DNA from: Bacteroidota bacterium
GTDB lineage: Bacteria; Bacteroidota; Bacteroidia; SXHM01
Assembly (NCBI GenBank): GCA_947479755.1
Contig: CANKAM010000030.1
Span: 1-43,233, forward strand
Direction of reading: 5' to 3'
Length of the DNA: 43,233 nucleotides
Positions 41,925 through 43,233 of this stretch are shown here, one piece after another. The position numbers and the translations under genes were made by a program. Every line of letters starts with the position of its first letter. Position 1 is the first letter of the stretch. The notes beneath the pieces were generated by a model. It was given only the letters and a program-made list of their open reading frames with translations. It had not been told where the DNA came from and did no database searches.

Positions 41925-42535
41925 AAAAGCTATTATTCTTACTTCTTACTTCTAACATCTTACTTCTAACATCTAAAGCACAGGACAACGACAAAATTGC
42001 TTTAGCGTTTAAAAACAGTTACACGAATGAAACGGCTGCTGAATACACCAAAGCAATTCAGAACATAAAAGAGGTTTATGCAGCCGATAATTATGAAATT
42101 AATCTGCGCCTCGGTTGGTTGCATTACATGGGCGGTTTGTTCACCGAATCACAAACGTATTACCAAACTGCAATGAACTTGAAACCGTATTCCGTTGAAG
42201 CGAAATTCGGTTACATATATCCTGCTGCTGCACTTGGAAACTGGGAACAGGTGAAAAAGCAATACGTAGATATTCTAAAAATTGATGCGAACAATACCAC
42301 TGCATTATACCGCCTCGGCTTGATTTATTATGGTGCAGAAGATTACATGAAAGCTTTTACCAATTTTGAAAAAGTAGTGAACCTTTATCCGTTTGATTAT
42401 AATTCTTTGCTGATGCTTGCCTGGTCAAATTTCAAATTGGGTAAAACCCGTGAGGCAAAAATTTTATTTCAGAAAGTGTTGTGGGCCTCACCTTCAGATG
42501 CAAGTGCGTTGGAAGGGTTGGGCTATATTAAATAG
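41921..42535 (+). CDS. Periplasmic TPR protein
   Basis: 204 residues. Signal peptide MKKLLFLLLTSNILLLTSKAQ, whose LLTSNILLLTS part is encoded by a heptamer repeat. Then about four TPR units (LRLGWLHYMGGLFTESQTYYQTAMNLKP; ALYRLGLIYYGAEDYMKAFTNFEKVVNLYP; SLLMLAWSNFKLGKTREAKILFQKVLWASP). Likely a scaffold for the outer-membrane partner at 40728. ATG overlaps the preceding stop (ATGA). Stops 8 nt from the convergent LysM gene. Confidence 0.87.
   Translation: MKKLLFLLLTSNILLLTSKAQDNDKIALAFKNSYTNETAAEYTKAIQNIKEVYAADNYEINLRLGWLHYMGGLFTESQTYYQTAMNLKPYSVEAKFGYIYPAAALGNWEQVKKQYVDILKIDANNTTALYRLGLIYYGAEDYMKAFTNFEKVVNLYPFDYNSLLMLAWSNFKLGKTREAKILFQKVLWASPSDASALEGLGYIK
41939..41973. repeat. Heptamer tandem array (TWACWTC x5) in the TPR signal peptide
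   Basis: Units TTACTTC, TTACTTC, TAACATC, TTACTTC, TAACATC. It supplies most of the hydrophobic core of the signal peptide. Confidence 0.82.
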
Positions 42536-42543
42536 AAGAAAAC

Positions 42544-43233
42544 TTACTTCTTCTTATTTTTCAAGTTCAGTTTCTCCCCAACCTTTGGTTGTGTGCCAAC
42601 AACCATGTTGTTCTTTTTGTAAAGTGTTTTCAAACGTATGCCATGCTGCTGAGAAATATCACGCATGGTTTCACCTTCTTTAACAATATGAAACCCTTCA
42701 TCTCCATTGTAACGCTTTGGTTGCAGGTAAATTTTTTGTCCCGGGTTTAAGCCTTCATCTTTATTTATATCGTTGTATTTATAAATCTGCCACAGCATCA
42801 TTTCGTATTTTTTGCAGATTGAAAAGTAAGTATCACCCGGCTGTACCGTAATATATTTTATACGGTTATGGAGTAATATTTTTCCGGCAGATGCAAGTGT
42901 TGTTGCATCTGCTTTTACAGTGTTTTCTTTTACAATCGTTTTGTTAAAATCTTTTGGCACTTCCGTCAACAGGTCATATTGATGCAATTGATTTTCTTCA
43001 ATTATTTTAATCAGCAGCTCAGGATATTTTGGATTAGTGGCATAACCCGCATCTTTCAAACCCTGCGCCCAGCCTTTGTAATCAGTTCTTTCTAACTTGA
43101 AAAGATTTTCATAGCGACTGCGTGTTTTTAAAAATTGAGAATGGTCGTCATAGGAATCAAAGACAGATTTGTAAACACGGAAACATTCACCTTTCGCATC
43201 ATCATCCATGTAAAACTTTTCTCCTTCCCATTC
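42544..43233 (-). CDS. Glucosaminidase with two LysM domains, C-terminal part
   Basis: The frame is open through the right edge (EWEGEKFY precedes the Met at 43209), so this is 229 visible residues of a longer gene. The N-terminal visible part (FRVYKSVFDSYDDHSQFL, GWAQGLKDAGYATNPKYPELLIKIIEE) is the end of a glucosaminidase domain that cuts peptidoglycan glycans. Two LysM domains follow (ITVQPGDTYFSICKKYEM; HIVKEGETMRDISQQHGI), ending LNLKNKKK. Probably a secreted autolysin. Confidence 0.92.
   Translation of the reverse strand, partial: EWEGEKFYMDDDAKGECFRVYKSVFDSYDDHSQFLKTRSRYENLFKLERTDYKGWAQGLKDAGYATNPKYPELLIKIIEENQLHQYDLLTEVPKDFNKTIVKENTVKADATTLASAGKILLHNRIKYITVQPGDTYFSICKKYEMMLWQIYKYNDINKDEGLNPGQKIYLQPKRYNGDEGFHIVKEGETMRDISQQHGIRLKTLYKKNNMVVGTQPKVGEKLNLKNKKK

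Noticed and set aside
1-43233. tRNA, rRNA, transposase, integrase or attachment sites
   Set aside because: None recognised by eye on either strand; a dedicated search could still find a tRNA.

Overview
The window reads as a chromosomal segment of a Bacteroidota (Bacteroidetes) bacterium. The grounds are type IX secretion (T9SS) C-terminal sorting domains on three proteins, signal peptides ending in the typical SAQ/FAQ pattern, a TonB receptor with an N-terminal carboxypeptidase-regulatory-like domain, DUF4468/DUF4412/DUF2795 proteins, the order hpt-adk-obgE, and many matches to the Bacteroidota promoter -7 box TAnnTTTG just upstream of starts. No rRNA, tRNA, CRISPR array, transposase or prophage gene was seen. 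Both ends cut through genes.

Layout. 1-2.5 kb: the start of an ALDH7-type aldehyde dehydrogenase, an SRPBCC protein, a 21-bp minisatellite, a small unknown protein, a Cys/Met-rich membrane protein and a SPOR protein. 2.5-5.5 kb: a tightly packed plus-strand run (ABC ATPase, ammonium transporter, PduO-type cobalamin adenosyltransferase), then a DUF2795 protein. 5.5-17.6 kb: housekeeping genes (pheT, RidA-like, SDR threonine dehydrogenase, Tat-type GH1, thioesterase, T9SS cargo, hemB, DUF502, MmcQ/YjbR, Lrp/AsnC regulator, hemW, histidine kinase). 17.9-30.6 kb: large surface and signalling proteins (pentaheme T9SS cytochrome, VCBS/ASPIC T9SS protein, TonB receptor, propeller-linked adenylate cyclase, amidohydrolase, DUF4468). 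30.6-35.6 kb: a minus-strand set (S11 carboxypeptidase, ispD, obgE, adk, hpt, DUF4412).

35.7-42.5 kb holds the most unusual locus: six same-strand genes that are nearly all adjacent or overlapping. They encode a PqqD-like protein, a CarB-like ATP-grasp ligase, a fold-III PLP decarboxylase, a urea-transporter domain fused to an M23 (LytM) peptidase, a TPR/beta-barrel outer-membrane protein and a TPR lipoprotein-like or periplasmic protein. I know of no characterised pathway with this set. It could be a peptide- or amino-acid-derived product or envelope-modification system. A LysM protein faces it and runs off the right end.

A second theme is small dispersed DNA repeats. Heptamer arrays (7-bp tandem units, like cyanobacterial STRRs) and palindromes lie in many spacers, including the three consecutive spacers between hpt, adk, obgE and ispD. 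They have also entered reading frames: pheT, the cyclase signal peptide, a TPR signal peptide, a T9SS sorting domain and an amidohydrolase. Paired copies of two palindrome families differ by compensatory changes that keep the stems intact.
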